Shown here: in pieces, positions 14,401 through 21,780 of the stretch
Position numbering within the stretch: the first letter of the stretch is position 1
Layout: the number at the start of each line of letters is the position of its first letter
IMG/VR virus record: IMGVR_UViG_3300020462_000047
Span: 1-24,439 of that record
From: a virus
DNA: 24,439 bases
Strand: one strand, 5' to 3'
Translations under genes and position numbers: made by a program
Notes under the pieces: model-generated
Databases searched by the model: none
What the model was told of the DNA's origin: nothing
Seen by the model: the letters and a program-made list of their open reading frames with translations, nothing else

Positions 14401-17296
14401 ATTCGTATTTGATGTTAACGCAGGTGGTCACCCATTTAGACTTAAGACTGTAGCAGGAACTAATGATGCTACTACAAATGAAGTTACTACAGGTTACATC
14501 GGTGGTGATGGATTCGATCACAACAGTTCTCAGAGCATAGACATAGGTGTAGATGAGTTCAAGAGTTTTGCTAATGAAACGTTTAACGCAGGTGAGACAT
14601 ATACTCTGTCAGGTGATGATATATCAGGTACAGGACTGACATTCAATACAACGAGTGGTGTTCTATCTGGTACAGTCACATCATCCTATCAGGATACATT
14701 CTATAACATCACAGTTACAGAGGATAGTTCTACAGAGGCAAGAAATTATAACTTCCATACTGTTGGTACAGGTGTTATCATCACGATTGGTGATCAACCA
14801 TCTGATGTAACGATAGAAGCTGGAGCAGGAACCAACGCACAGTTCGGTCCTATTAACGCAAGTATATCTGACAGTAGTACTATCAACTACCAGTGGCAGT
14901 ATAGTACAGGTGGTGCGTGGACAAGCATTAGTAGTCTAGGAGGACATAGTGGAGAGACATCAGATACACTTACTGTAGACGATCAGTACGCATTTAATGG
15001 ATGGCAGTACAGATGTGTATGTAGTGCTAACTCAGCTGGATCAGATACAACTACCAACGCTGCTACATTAACAGTAAACAGAGTTATCACAATATCAGGT
15101 CAACCAACACCACAATCAGCTGTCGCACCAGCTGCTGCTACATTTACTATCACTGCTGCTACTGCTGATACAGCTACACTAGGATATGCTTGGGATAAAT
15201 CAGAAGACAATACCGTATGGCACCAGATTGCGGGAGCAACTTCTTCATCATATGTAACTACTGCTACCACATATGATAGTGGTGGTACACCTCCAGCTTC
15301 CTTCAATGCTGACAATGGAGACTACTTTAGATGTAGAGTCAGTGTTGTTGGTGGTAATGAAGTAACATCTAGCAGTGTTCAGTTAACAGTTACAAGAACT
15401 CTATCAGTAGATACTCACCCACAAAATACTACAGGATCTGTTGGTGGCACTAGAGATTTCTCAGTTGTTGCTAGTATATCTGATGGAGATAGTTCTGACA
15501 TCAATTACCTATGGCAGGTATCATTGAATGATGGAGCAGACTGGTCAAGTATTGGTGGAGCAACAAGTGCGTCATATACAACCCCAACATTATCAAATCA
15601 ATATGATGAGTATCAGTATCGTTGTTTAATATCAGCAGCTGGTGCTTCAAACATATTCTCTAACGCTGCTACCTTACAGGTAGAAACAGTTACTGTATCT
15701 GTTGTTGGTAATCCCGCTGATAGAACTATAGATGAGGGACAGTCAACAGGATTTACAGCAGTAGGTTCAGTACAGAACCAAGAAATTACTTCCCTACTTA
15801 ACTCTTCCTTTGGAGTTGGTAACTGGGTAACACCTTCAGCTGGTGGAAACAGTGCGACAGAACAAACCGCTGCTGATCCAGAGCTATACAACTCAATATA
15901 TTCTGACCACGCACCTTCAGTCACATATCAGTGGGAGAGATCTGATAACGGTGGAGTTGATTGGAATGATGTACCTGGTGCTACAAGTCCTACTTACAAC
16001 ACAGGCACAGTAACATATGCTGACGACAACGGTGACAGATACCGTTGTAAACTATCTGCGATAGGTGCTACATCTGACGCAACGACTGACGCTGCTCTCT
16101 TGACTGTATACAGAACACATCAAGTATCTGTACAGCCAGTTAACGCAACAGGTAATGAGGGAGGCACATCTTCTTATACAGCAGGTGGTACAACATCCAG
16201 TGGTACACATACATTCCAGTGGAGTAAATCTGACAATGGCGTAGACTACAATACTATACCAGGTGCTACTAATGCTACCTACACCACTCCAGCTCTAGTG
16301 TTTGCTGATGATAATGATGACAGATTCAAGTGTACATTATCTCTAGTAGGTGCGGAAACAACTTTAGACACAACCTATGCTGTACAGACAGTTCTTAGAG
16401 TTCTTTCTATCTCTCAACAACCACAGGCACAGACAATTATTGAAGGACAGACAGCAACATATAGTATCACTGCTTCTATTACCAGTGGATCTATAAACTA
16501 TCAGTGGCAGAGATCACAAGACAGTGGTGGTAACTGGTCTACTCTTGTTGGTGCTACAGCAGCATCATATACTACACCTGCGATGCCATTCCCAACGGTA
16601 AACAATCAGTATCGTTGTGTATTGTCTAACTCTAATGCTATATCAATCACATCAGACGCTGCTAACTTAACTGTTAATGAATCTGAGTTTGTAGAAGCAG
16701 CTGCTTCCATGAATGTCAATGTAGACCCAACAACTAACTTGACATTCAATAGACAACCTACGTTTACTTCTGGAGCATTTGTTTCACAGTACGCAGGATC
16801 AGCACACGCAGCATCATACTGGTTAATTAAGAGAACAGCAGATAACGTGACTGTATATGATACTGCTACTATCACAGTTCCTGATCTATCAGGTGGTGAT
16901 ACTGGTAACTTGACTACATTCACAGTACCAGCTGGTACACTTGACTTCCAAGTAACTTATTCAGTTCAAGTCAGGTTTAAAGATAACGCAGGTTTATTGA
17001 GTAACTATTCAACTCCTGTAACCTTCTCTACTCCTGTAGTAGATCAACCAGAAATACAAACTATTACACCCGCATTCAATCCTACAATCAATGTTCTCAC
17101 TCCAGAGATCAAGACTGGATACGGACATAACTCTACTGACTGGCAGTTCTCAGCAGCAGAGACATTCACTGACATTGAACATCAATCGTTAGGAAACTCA
17201 ACTAACTTACAGTCTTATACGTTACCAGGTGACGTTACACTGTTACCTACAACTACATATTATGTAAGGGTGAGATTTAACGTGGATACAATCTAA
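11435..17296 (+). CDS. Giant virion protein with subtilisin (S8), cupredoxin-like and Ig-like domains
   Basis: A 1953-residue protein. Residues 1-90 form a small unassigned domain. Residues ~265-600 are a subtilisin-type domain with the complete triad: D274 in YVLDTGIRG, H339 in DNGHGTYCAV and S553 in GGTSFSGP, plus oxyanion Asn N456 in RSAGNGF. Residues ~870-968 are cupredoxin-like with H907 (AGGHPMFIKT) and C955-x2-H958-x2-M961 in YYNCQYHGGMEGQIVV. Half-copies lie on either side. Residues ~1114-1748 hold six Ig-like units, each with a YQW-type Trp and a YRC-type Cys strand. The tail (1750-1953) looks fibronectin-like. There is no signal peptide. It lies directly before gp13 (TAATG overlap) behind a consensus late promoter, so it is probably a virion protein. 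The protease may mature virion proteins or degrade cell-surface protein. Copper binding is inferred from ligands. Confidence 0.85.
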   Translation: MATLLVKVADSMTLDGAQALIQGQHSYLEFVRSFPSFKTIQFTAPSEDQSSIDEIRSLAYVLGATYDKPFEIDPVVGGLVETAEFSTDIIESNTNEEEATGTRNTRIITSSGGGTIYVKVANYGGNLRFELGSSQGGVYSRIATYSGFVQGGTYTFDQSDTSNTGHRIAFSLTPDGTHGGGVQYTYKVTTAGTPGSSGAYTRIEVDSVTASVLYWYNVSNSNYGAYDDSPLRYGAICIHDFWHLDRISKQSRSFLNGVYNTTEEADGVDIYVLDTGIRGASRPTGTNVGLHPELFDTSNNADLNGLSEQQSYRVYEVAGYSSGYTVNGVANSNEDDNGHGTYCAVLSGGIKCGVTNQSKFYALKCFSSFGSGSLSGIMNAYQAVINHNDSGHVNYKGNTRPAVINSSFGATQPSGSVPYVEINEAGTDSGFDIELYDETEKDVVDANIVLVRSAGNGFKDASDSFLGPLQGRFQAGTRSAGYPDGDVNTVDTNIASISVGATDYNDRWADFSNYGSGVTVTAPGQHITVPNYNWTTNTPYTSVSNYTNIGGTSFSGPITAGVVAQFIAANSYTHSTGTLPVLCKNWIRGTGDAGNFAAVSTTAYPTNTAHEYKLPTDPFAVSSGSNVIKIYYNAIDSSAFLNKIGKKLQFRVAASSLSVGGINIKEESGTWYGITGQDAANNYVEITVVNSGTGNEVGGGDNNYGCIISDTHEGTDGPSFGNVTLYAELDSEEAGHTGRTIQQIPVDTGVDFDYSQTTSLISKVRGLFTRYISKTITWFYNGSISQTGGIGTTNGRVYWDTEGVTAASYYLQCEYHTNMYGTLQLSGSGGTAKRYWTVTAPGNGAYRFTEQGVTPVVNTYNIAVTASGSSNYTLSGTDRSGSVSGSDPTVTVQVGDTIRFNMNAGGHPMFIKTVGGTGTGNQVTEGTTSGQGTQSGGTIEWVTDGVTPGTYYYNCQYHGGMEGQIVVQANNTAGQSGDDITITGTVGDIFVFDVNAGGHPFRLKTVAGTNDATTNEVTTGYIGGDGFDHNSSQSIDIGVDEFKSFANETFNAGETYTLSGDDISGTGLTFNTTSGVLSGTVTSSYQDTFYNITVTEDSSTEARNYNFHTVGTGVIITIGDQPSDVTIEAGAGTNAQFGPINASISDSSTINYQWQYSTGGAWTSISSLGGHSGETSDTLTVDDQYAFNGWQYRCVCSANSAGSDTTTNAATLTVNRVITISGQPTPQSAVAPAAATFTITAATADTATLGYAWDKSEDNTVWHQIAGATSSSYVTTATTYDSGGTPPASFNADNGDYFRCRVSVVGGNEVTSSSVQLTVTRTLSVDTHPQNTTGSVGGTRDFSVVASISDGDSSDINYLWQVSLNDGADWSSIGGATSASYTTPTLSNQYDEYQYRCLISAAGASNIFSNAATLQVETVTVSVVGNPADRTIDEGQSTGFTAVGSVQNQEITSLLNSSFGVGNWVTPSAGGNSATEQTAADPELYNSIYSDHAPSVTYQWERSDNGGVDWNDVPGATSPTYNTGTVTYADDNGDRYRCKLSAIGATSDATTDAALLTVYRTHQVSVQPVNATGNEGGTSSYTAGGTTSSGTHTFQWSKSDNGVDYNTIPGATNATYTTPALVFADDNDDRFKCTLSLVGAETTLDTTYAVQTVLRVLSISQQPQAQTIIEGQTATYSITASITSGSINYQWQRSQDSGGNWSTLVGATAASYTTPAMPFPTVNNQYRCVLSNSNAISITSDAANLTVNESEFVEAAASMNVNVDPTTNLTFNRQPTFTSGAFVSQYAGSAHAASYWLIKRTADNVTVYDTATITVPDLSGGDTGNLTTFTVPAGTLDFQVTYSVQVRFKDNAGLLSNYSTPVTFSTPVVDQPEIQTITPAFNPTINVLTPEIKTGYGHNSTDWQFSAAETFTDIEHQSLGNSTNLQSYTLPGDVTLLPTTTYYVRVRFNVDTI
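13757..14509 (+). repeat. One complete and two half cupredoxin-like repeats inside the giant protein
   Basis: At the protein level, the copper-loop half (VTAASYYLQCEYHTNMYGTL, with C813, H816, M819) precedes the full domain, whose matching half is VTPGTYYYNCQYHGGMEGQI. The first-ligand half (VGDTIRFNMNAGGHPMFIKT) recurs downstream as VGDIFVFDVNAGGHPFRLKT with H999. Neither half-copy has the complementary ligands. The arrangement looks like partial duplication or unequal recombination around one intact module. Confidence 0.65.
14774..16678 (+). repeat. Tandem Ig-like domain repeats (six units)
   Basis: Six consecutive ~95-140-residue units in the giant protein share a start like ITIGDQPSDVTIEAG, a core Trp in YQWQYS/YQWERS/FQWSKS, a GATSxxYTTP turn and a YRC/FRC/FKC strand ending in a TLTV-like segment. 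The first and last cores are at residues ~1151 and ~1689. Unit 4 carries an extra ~45 residues (~1449-1493) before its core Trp. Such domains in phage structural proteins often provide weak carbohydrate or surface binding. Confidence 0.75.
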
Positions 17297-18105
17297 TGGC
17301 AAAACCAAATAGTAGAGCAACTCTAGCAGAGTATGCTTTAAGAAAATTAGGAGCACCCGTCCTAGAAATAAACGTCGATGATGATCAGATAGATGATCTC
17401 ATAGATGATACTATGCAGTTCTTTAATGAAAGAGCTAGTGATGGATATATCAGAACGTTCCTAAAGTATGAGTTTGATCAAGCAACTATAGACTTGATGA
17501 CTACTGACAGCACTACCACAGTGACACAGGTGGGTGCTAGACAAGCAAACTTCCTTGAGCAGAATAACTTCATCACCATGCCTGAGCATGTCACCTCAGT
17601 CATTAAGATATTTGATTTCACATCTAAGAATACTACTAACTTGTTTGACGTAAGATACCAGTGGAGATTGAATGATCTCTGGGATCTAACTCAGACTGAG
17701 ATTCTTACATATGAAATGGTGAATAGAAGATTAGAAGATATATACTTCCTACTAGAAGGACAGAAACAAATAAGATTCCAAACAAGAGGAGACAGGTTAT
17801 ACATGGATCTTGACTTCAAGACCGATGTAAACGATGGAGACTTTATAGTGTTTGATGCTTACAGAGCATTAGATCCATCATCATTTAACACACTGTATGA
17901 CGACATCTTTGTCAAGAGATATCTTACACAACTTATCAAAAGACAGTGGGGTCAGAACCTTAGTAAGTTCAAGGGTGCTCAGTTACCTGGTGGTATCACT
18001 ATGAATGGTGATGAGATATACCAACAAGCACAGAATGAGTTAGATAAGATCGAAGATCAAATGCTCACTACTTATGAAATACCTCCTTATGACATGATTG
18101 GATAA
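17296..18105 (+). CDS. 13: Neck protein gp13
   Basis: A 269-residue homologue of T4 gp13, the protein that with gp14 closes the portal after DNA packaging and forms the tail-joining surface. The start MAKPNSRATLAEYALRKLG, then DDDQIDDLIDDTMQFFNERA, is characteristic of T4-like marine phage gp13. The middle (TMPEHVTSVIKIFDF) and the C-terminus (DEIYQQAQNELDKIEDQMLT) also fit. It is somewhat shorter than T4 gp13 (about 309 residues), as is usual in cyanophages. It overlaps the giant gene by one base (TAATG) and is followed by gp14 in the same overlapping manner, matching T4 gene order. Confidence 0.93.
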   Translation: MAKPNSRATLAEYALRKLGAPVLEINVDDDQIDDLIDDTMQFFNERASDGYIRTFLKYEFDQATIDLMTTDSTTTVTQVGARQANFLEQNNFITMPEHVTSVIKIFDFTSKNTTNLFDVRYQWRLNDLWDLTQTEILTYEMVNRRLEDIYFLLEGQKQIRFQTRGDRLYMDLDFKTDVNDGDFIVFDAYRALDPSSFNTLYDDIFVKRYLTQLIKRQWGQNLSKFKGAQLPGGITMNGDEIYQQAQNELDKIEDQMLTTYEIPPYDMIG

Positions 18106-19439
18106 TGGCTAGAAACGTATTCTTCACACACGGTACTCGTAACGAGCAGTTCCTTCAGCAGAACCTTGTTGAAGAGTATATCAAGATGTTTGGTATGGAT
18201 GTGTTATACATTCCTAGACAACTGATAGCGAAAGATAATGTGTTTAATGAAGAGGTTGTATCACAGTTTGATGACTCATATATTATAGAAGCATACCTAG
18301 AAAACTTTGATGGTTTCCAAGGTGGTGGAGATCTATTGACTAAGTTTGGTATCAGACAGACTGATGAGATAACTATGGTTATATCACAGCAGAGATTTAG
18401 TGATCTTATATCTCAGTTCCTATTGTTAGATCAGGACATTGAGGTAGGAGAAAGACCACAAGAAGGAGATTTAATATACTTCCCACTCTCATCTAATTAC
18501 TTTGAGATAAAATTTGTAGAGCATGAAGAACCATTCTATCAGTTAGGTAAGAACTATACATATAAATTAAAGGCAGAACTCTTCGAGTACAGCGACGAAG
18601 GTGGAGAGTTCTTTGCTGGCGACGACGAGATGATAGATACAGGTTACACTGTACAATACTACTATCTTGTTAATCCTGGCGAATCTGCTGCTGCGACTCC
18701 TCTCTTAGATGGAGATGTAGTATCACAAGCTATCGTCACTACCAATGGTAGTAAGTACAACTTCACTCCTAGTGTCACTGTTACAGGTGATGGTACAGGA
18801 GCAACAGCACATGCTGAAATGATAGTTGTCAATGTGGGTGGATCTATTCCTATAACCGCAGCTGTCTTAGATCCTACCGTGAGAAACGGTAAGATGGTTG
18901 GTCTTAAAATTTTAAATGGAGGTGCGGGATATGATGTATCTCGATCTAGTATTGATTTCACTGATCCTAGTAGTACAGGCTCCAAACCTGTGGTCGTTCC
19001 GACTTTTGACTCGAATGGTACGCTCACTAAAGTTGAGATTACCAATGAAGGGTCAGGCTATGACTCGGTTGAAAGGATAGTAATAGACAGTGGTGGTAGT
19101 GGATATACTACTGCTGGCTTCACCATTGAGTCAGTCCCAGCTGGCTTAACTGGTAACTTCACTGATGGAGAATCCGTAACTGGAGGAACTACTGGTGGTA
19201 CTGCTGTCATAGCAGACTGGGATAAATCAGAAGGCTGGTTGAAGTTAAAGTCACCAACAGAAGACTTCCAGATTGGAGAGTTACTTGTTGGTAATACAAG
19301 CGGTGCGACAATAACGATACATAGTTATGACGCAATGGCAACAACCGATACTAAATACTCTGAGTCTGTGACCTTTGAGACATTCGCTGATGACATTATC
19401 GACTTCAGTGAAGGCAATCCGTTTGGAATAGGAACATAA
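18105..19439 (+). CDS. 14: Neck protein gp14 with a large internal insertion
   Basis: A 444-residue homologue of the neck protein gp14, which works with gp13 at the head-tail junction. The conserved N-terminal half is clear: MARNVFFTHGTRNEQFLQQN, EEYIKMFGMDVLYIPRQ, FDGFQGGGDLLTKFGI and the ELFEYSDEGGEF segment. The conserved C-terminus (TFETFADDIIDFSEGNPFG) is separated from it by about 205 extra residues (~205-410). The insert has Gly/Thr-rich repeats of the type ITNxGSGY and a TGATITI-like element, which also occur in other cyanophage structural proteins. T4 gp14 is about 256 residues, so the insert accounts for the size difference. It begins at the TAATG overlap with gp13; the next gene starts one base after its stop. 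Confidence 0.92.
   Translation: MARNVFFTHGTRNEQFLQQNLVEEYIKMFGMDVLYIPRQLIAKDNVFNEEVVSQFDDSYIIEAYLENFDGFQGGGDLLTKFGIRQTDEITMVISQQRFSDLISQFLLLDQDIEVGERPQEGDLIYFPLSSNYFEIKFVEHEEPFYQLGKNYTYKLKAELFEYSDEGGEFFAGDDEMIDTGYTVQYYYLVNPGESAAATPLLDGDVVSQAIVTTNGSKYNFTPSVTVTGDGTGATAHAEMIVVNVGGSIPITAAVLDPTVRNGKMVGLKILNGGAGYDVSRSSIDFTDPSSTGSKPVVVPTFDSNGTLTKVEITNEGSGYDSVERIVIDSGGSGYTTAGFTIESVPAGLTGNFTDGESVTGGTTGGTAVIADWDKSEGWLKLKSPTEDFQIGELLVGNTSGATITIHSYDAMATTDTKYSESVTFETFADDIIDFSEGNPFGIGT
18717..19334 (+). other. Gly/Thr-rich insertion within gp14
   Basis: Residues ~205-410 of gp14 contain three or four copies of a turn-rich unit (TTNGSKYNFTPSVTV, KILNGGAGYDVS, ITNEGSGYDSVE, SGGSGYTTAGF), followed by GESVTGGTTGGTAVIADWD and QIGELLVGNTSGATITI. 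The unit is a common surface-exposed decoration in cyanophage structural proteins. It interrupts an otherwise conserved neck protein between its core and its final helix. Confidence 0.65.
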
Positions 19440-19440
19440 C

Positions 19441-20439
19441 ATGTTAGGTAATTACACATATAATAAAGTCATCCGTAAGTGTGTCATCGCTTTCGGTACT
19501 TTGTTTAATAATATAGAAGTTAGGAAAGAAGTAGGAGCATCAACCGTTCAGAAGATGAAGGTTCCCCTTGCTTATGGTCCTAAACAAAAGTTTTTAGCTA
19601 GACTAGAGGGACAACCTGATCTCAATAAGAAGGTTGCTATCACTCTACCTAGAATATCATTTGAGTTAGTAGGAATAACTTATGACGGTAGTAGGAAGTT
19701 AAGTCCTATTACAACTGATGTCAAGAAAGATGGTCAGAATATAAGAAAGATATTTACTCCAGTACCATATAACTTGGAGTTTAGTTTGTCTATACTATCA
19801 AAGACAAACGACGAAGCGTTAGAAATAACAGAGCAGATGCTACCTATATTTCAACCCTCATACAATGTCACGATTAAGATAGTCGATGAGATTAATGAGT
19901 ATCGTGATGTACCAATAGTTCTCAACAGTTTAAACTATTCTGATGAGTATGAAGGTAACTTCGATCAACGTAAACTAACTACGATTGATGCGAACTTTAC
20001 TATGAAAGCATACATCTTCGGACCTACATCCACAGGCAAACCAATCAAGAAAGCGAAGGTGGATTACAATACTGGTACTCCAAAAATACCACAACGTCGT
20101 GCTCAATACGTAGTAGAACCTACAGCTCTCCGTGATAAGGACAGCGATGGAGCAGGACTGACAATTACAGCACAAGTCAACAAGTCGGTGGCTACACTAC
20201 CTGTTACAGACTCAACTGTATTCAGCATCAATGACTACATTGAAGTTAACAATGAAGTTATGAAAGTCAAGACTAAGCCTGATGAGACATCTATTACTGT
20301 AATGCGTGGTCAAAATGCTACCACACAGTCTGCTCATGCGAGTGGATCAGTTATAGATATAATATCCGCAGCTGATACAGCATTACTAGATGGTGATGAT
20401 GACTTCGGATTCAACGAAATGACCTCTTTCTATGGATAA
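19441..20439 (+). CDS. 15: Tail sheath stabiliser / tail completion protein gp15
   Basis: A 332-residue homologue of T4 gp15, the hexameric ring that caps the contractile tail and stabilises the sheath. Recognisable segments are YNKVIRKCVIAFGTLFNNI, KVPLAYGPKQKFLARL, ITLPRISFELVGITYD, then FTPVPYNLEFSLSIL. Residues 1-215 cover the usual family length (T4 gp15 is about 272). Residues ~242-308 form an added module, INDYIEVNNEVMKVK followed by ITVMRGQNATTQSAHASGSV, seen as an add-on in other cyanophage structural proteins. The gene starts one base after gp14 and overlaps gp16 by eight bases. Confidence 0.9.
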   Translation: MLGNYTYNKVIRKCVIAFGTLFNNIEVRKEVGASTVQKMKVPLAYGPKQKFLARLEGQPDLNKKVAITLPRISFELVGITYDGSRKLSPITTDVKKDGQNIRKIFTPVPYNLEFSLSILSKTNDEALEITEQMLPIFQPSYNVTIKIVDEINEYRDVPIVLNSLNYSDEYEGNFDQRKLTTIDANFTMKAYIFGPTSTGKPIKKAKVDYNTGTPKIPQRRAQYVVEPTALRDKDSDGAGLTITAQVNKSVATLPVTDSTVFSINDYIEVNNEVMKVKTKPDETSITVMRGQNATTQSAHASGSVIDIISAADTALLDGDDDFGFNEMTSFYG

Positions 20440-20827
20440 CAATTTCGGTGGTTTGGAAAAGGCATTTGATGTCGATGAACCCAAACCCAAAAAGACTAAA
20501 TCTATCAGACCCAGTGAGGATCAGGTAACTGATGATCATGAGTATGCTAGATCAAACCTATACTCTCTCATAGAGAAAGGACAGGAAGCAGTCGATGGTG
20601 CTTTAGATGTAGCACAAGGTAGCGATCACCCCAGAGCATATGAAGTAGCTGGACAGTTGATTAAGCACGTCGGTGACGTTGCTGATAAACTTATGGCACT
20701 TCAGAAAACAACCAAAGAAGTAAAAGAAGAGAAAAAGAAAGGACCTTCTACAGTCAACAACGCTCTATTTGTAGGCAGTACCGCTGAACTACAGAAGATG
20801 TTGAAGAATGCTTCCAAGGATAAATAA
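20432..20827 (+). CDS. 16: Small terminase subunit gp16
   Basis: A 131-residue protein with the features of the T4-like small terminase, which recognises DNA ends and stimulates the gp17 packaging motor. After a charged start (DVDEPKPKKTKSIRPSEDQV), DDHEYARSNLYSLIEKGQEA and DHPRAYEVAGQLIKHVGDVA form the helical core. An acidic/basic linker (KEVKEEKKKG) and TVNNALFVGSTAELQKML end the protein. The final motif is typical of marine T4-like gp16. It is shorter than T4 gp16 (164 residues). The gene order gp13-14-15-16 supports the call; gp17 does not follow within the window. Confidence 0.87.
   Translation: MDNNFGGLEKAFDVDEPKPKKTKSIRPSEDQVTDDHEYARSNLYSLIEKGQEAVDGALDVAQGSDHPRAYEVAGQLIKHVGDVADKLMALQKTTKEVKEEKKKGPSTVNNALFVGSTAELQKMLKNASKDK
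20819..20826 (+). promoter_or_regulatory. Putative late promoter box GATAAATA
   Basis: GATAAATA overlaps the end of the gp16 gene (its TAA is at 20825-20827) and lies 23 bases before the ATG at 20850. It fits the NATAAATA form reported for cyanophage late promoters. It would start a transcript for the small genes after gp16. Confidence 0.6.
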
Positions 20828-20849
20828 GTAAGAACCAACTATTATTAAC

Positions 20850-21395
20850 ATGTCAGTATTAAAAGTAGTGCAGGATGGACCTACGGTGACCGTCGGTAGT
20901 GCTGCCAACACACAAAGTACAGCACTATCTGTAAAGACAGGTATCTATCGCTTCTCTGCTGAAGTCGCAAAGGGCGGTGCTGCCATACAGCTAGGTGGAG
21001 CTGCCAATGCCACTAACTCAAGTTTGTATCTAGAGAAAGGCGAAACAGTAATCGTCAAAGGTGACAGCCCAGTGCGTATGGGTATCACAGGTGCTACGTC
21101 TGCTAACCCAGTAGTATACACCATAGAAAGATCAGGTGGAAATCATAATCAAATTAAGGTAGGAGATTTTGTTACAGTATCTGGTGCTGCTACAGGAGCA
21201 TTCAATCTATCTCACGTCGAGGTAACTGCGGCTACACCTACCACGTTCACAATCGGTGGTACTGATGGTTCAGGTTTCGCTGCGTTTGGAACTGGTACTG
21301 CTGAAGTACGTAACTCAATGAAGTATGCTATAATGCCTAAGACTGCTAGTGGATCAACAGTTCACTGTACAGAGGTACAAGTAGTTGTATCATAA
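20850..21395 (+). CDS. Putative virion structural protein, beta-rich
   Basis: A 181-residue beta-rich protein. Residues 1-90 (LKVVQDGPTVTVGSAANTQS, GIYRFSAEVAKGGAAIQLGG, then YLEKGETVIVKG) resemble small decoration or head-surface proteins. Residues ~95-150 hold GDFVTVSGAATGAFN and TPTTFTIGGTDGSGF, a module that recurs in cyanophage virion proteins. There is no signal peptide or catalytic motif. Own late promoter box upstream. It lies where gp17 would often follow gp16. A structural role is likely by composition and context; the exact location in the particle is unknown. Confidence 0.65.
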   Translation: MSVLKVVQDGPTVTVGSAANTQSTALSVKTGIYRFSAEVAKGGAAIQLGGAANATNSSLYLEKGETVIVKGDSPVRMGITGATSANPVVYTIERSGGNHNQIKVGDFVTVSGAATGAFNLSHVEVTAATPTTFTIGGTDGSGFAAFGTGTAEVRNSMKYAIMPKTASGSTVHCTEVQVVVS

Positions 21396-21628
21396 TGTAT
21401 ACAGAAGCTGCTAGATTAAATGAGTATGGTAAGTACTATTACGTCGAGTTGGTTTGGCGTGGTAGAATGTATCGTGTTCAGATCTTCTTTCCATCGTTAG
21501 GTAAACCCCAACGTCAGCAAATCCAGAAACAAGCAAACAAAATATATCCAGGTGCTAGAATACTATCATACGTAGAAGCGGGTAGAAGTAATGATCTGCC
21601 TATGCTTTTCGCTTTGGACATAGACTAA
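21395..21628 (+). CDS. Small conserved-looking protein, function unknown
   Basis: A 77-residue basic protein: MYTEAARLNEYGKYYYVELV, then RGRMYRVQIFFPSL, PQRQQIQKQANKIYPGARIL and the end LPMLFALDID. The pattern suggests a short beta-sheet followed by a helix. I recognise the type as a small protein found near the terminase genes of cyanophages but cannot name a function. Start and stop both share bases with the neighbours (TAATG in each case), so it is translated within the same unit. Confidence 0.65.
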   Translation: MYTEAARLNEYGKYYYVELVWRGRMYRVQIFFPSLGKPQRQQIQKQANKIYPGARILSYVEAGRSNDLPMLFALDID

Positions 21629-21780
21629 TGCAGTTTCGTGAAGATGACATACTAGATTTACTTGATGTATGTCGCACAACAGATAAATGTAGTGCTAAAC
21701 TTGTACACAAGTTAGAAAACTACCTTGAACAATACTCTTGTAATGACTCTACCAACCGTGTGGCACGACACCATACCTGA
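21628..21780 (+). CDS. Short ORF of 50 residues overlapping the next gene
   Basis: The ATG at 21628 overlaps the previous stop (TAATG), and the frame runs to TGA at 21778-21780. The product is small and helical (MQFREDDILDLLDVCRTTDK, then LVHKLENYLEQYSCND). The last 38 bases overlap the following oxygenase gene. It fills what would otherwise be a 114-base gap in a region with no other gaps, and the TAATG coupling is the same device used by its neighbours. Its function is unknown; a non-coding leader is the alternative. Confidence 0.5.
   Translation: MQFREDDILDLLDVCRTTDKCSAKLVHKLENYLEQYSCNDSTNRVARHHT

Noticed and set aside
21725-21742. TTG start for the last oxygenase
   Set aside because: The ATG at 21743 is in frame, only six codons later and begins the MTLPTVWHD strand typical of the family, so the TTG is not needed.
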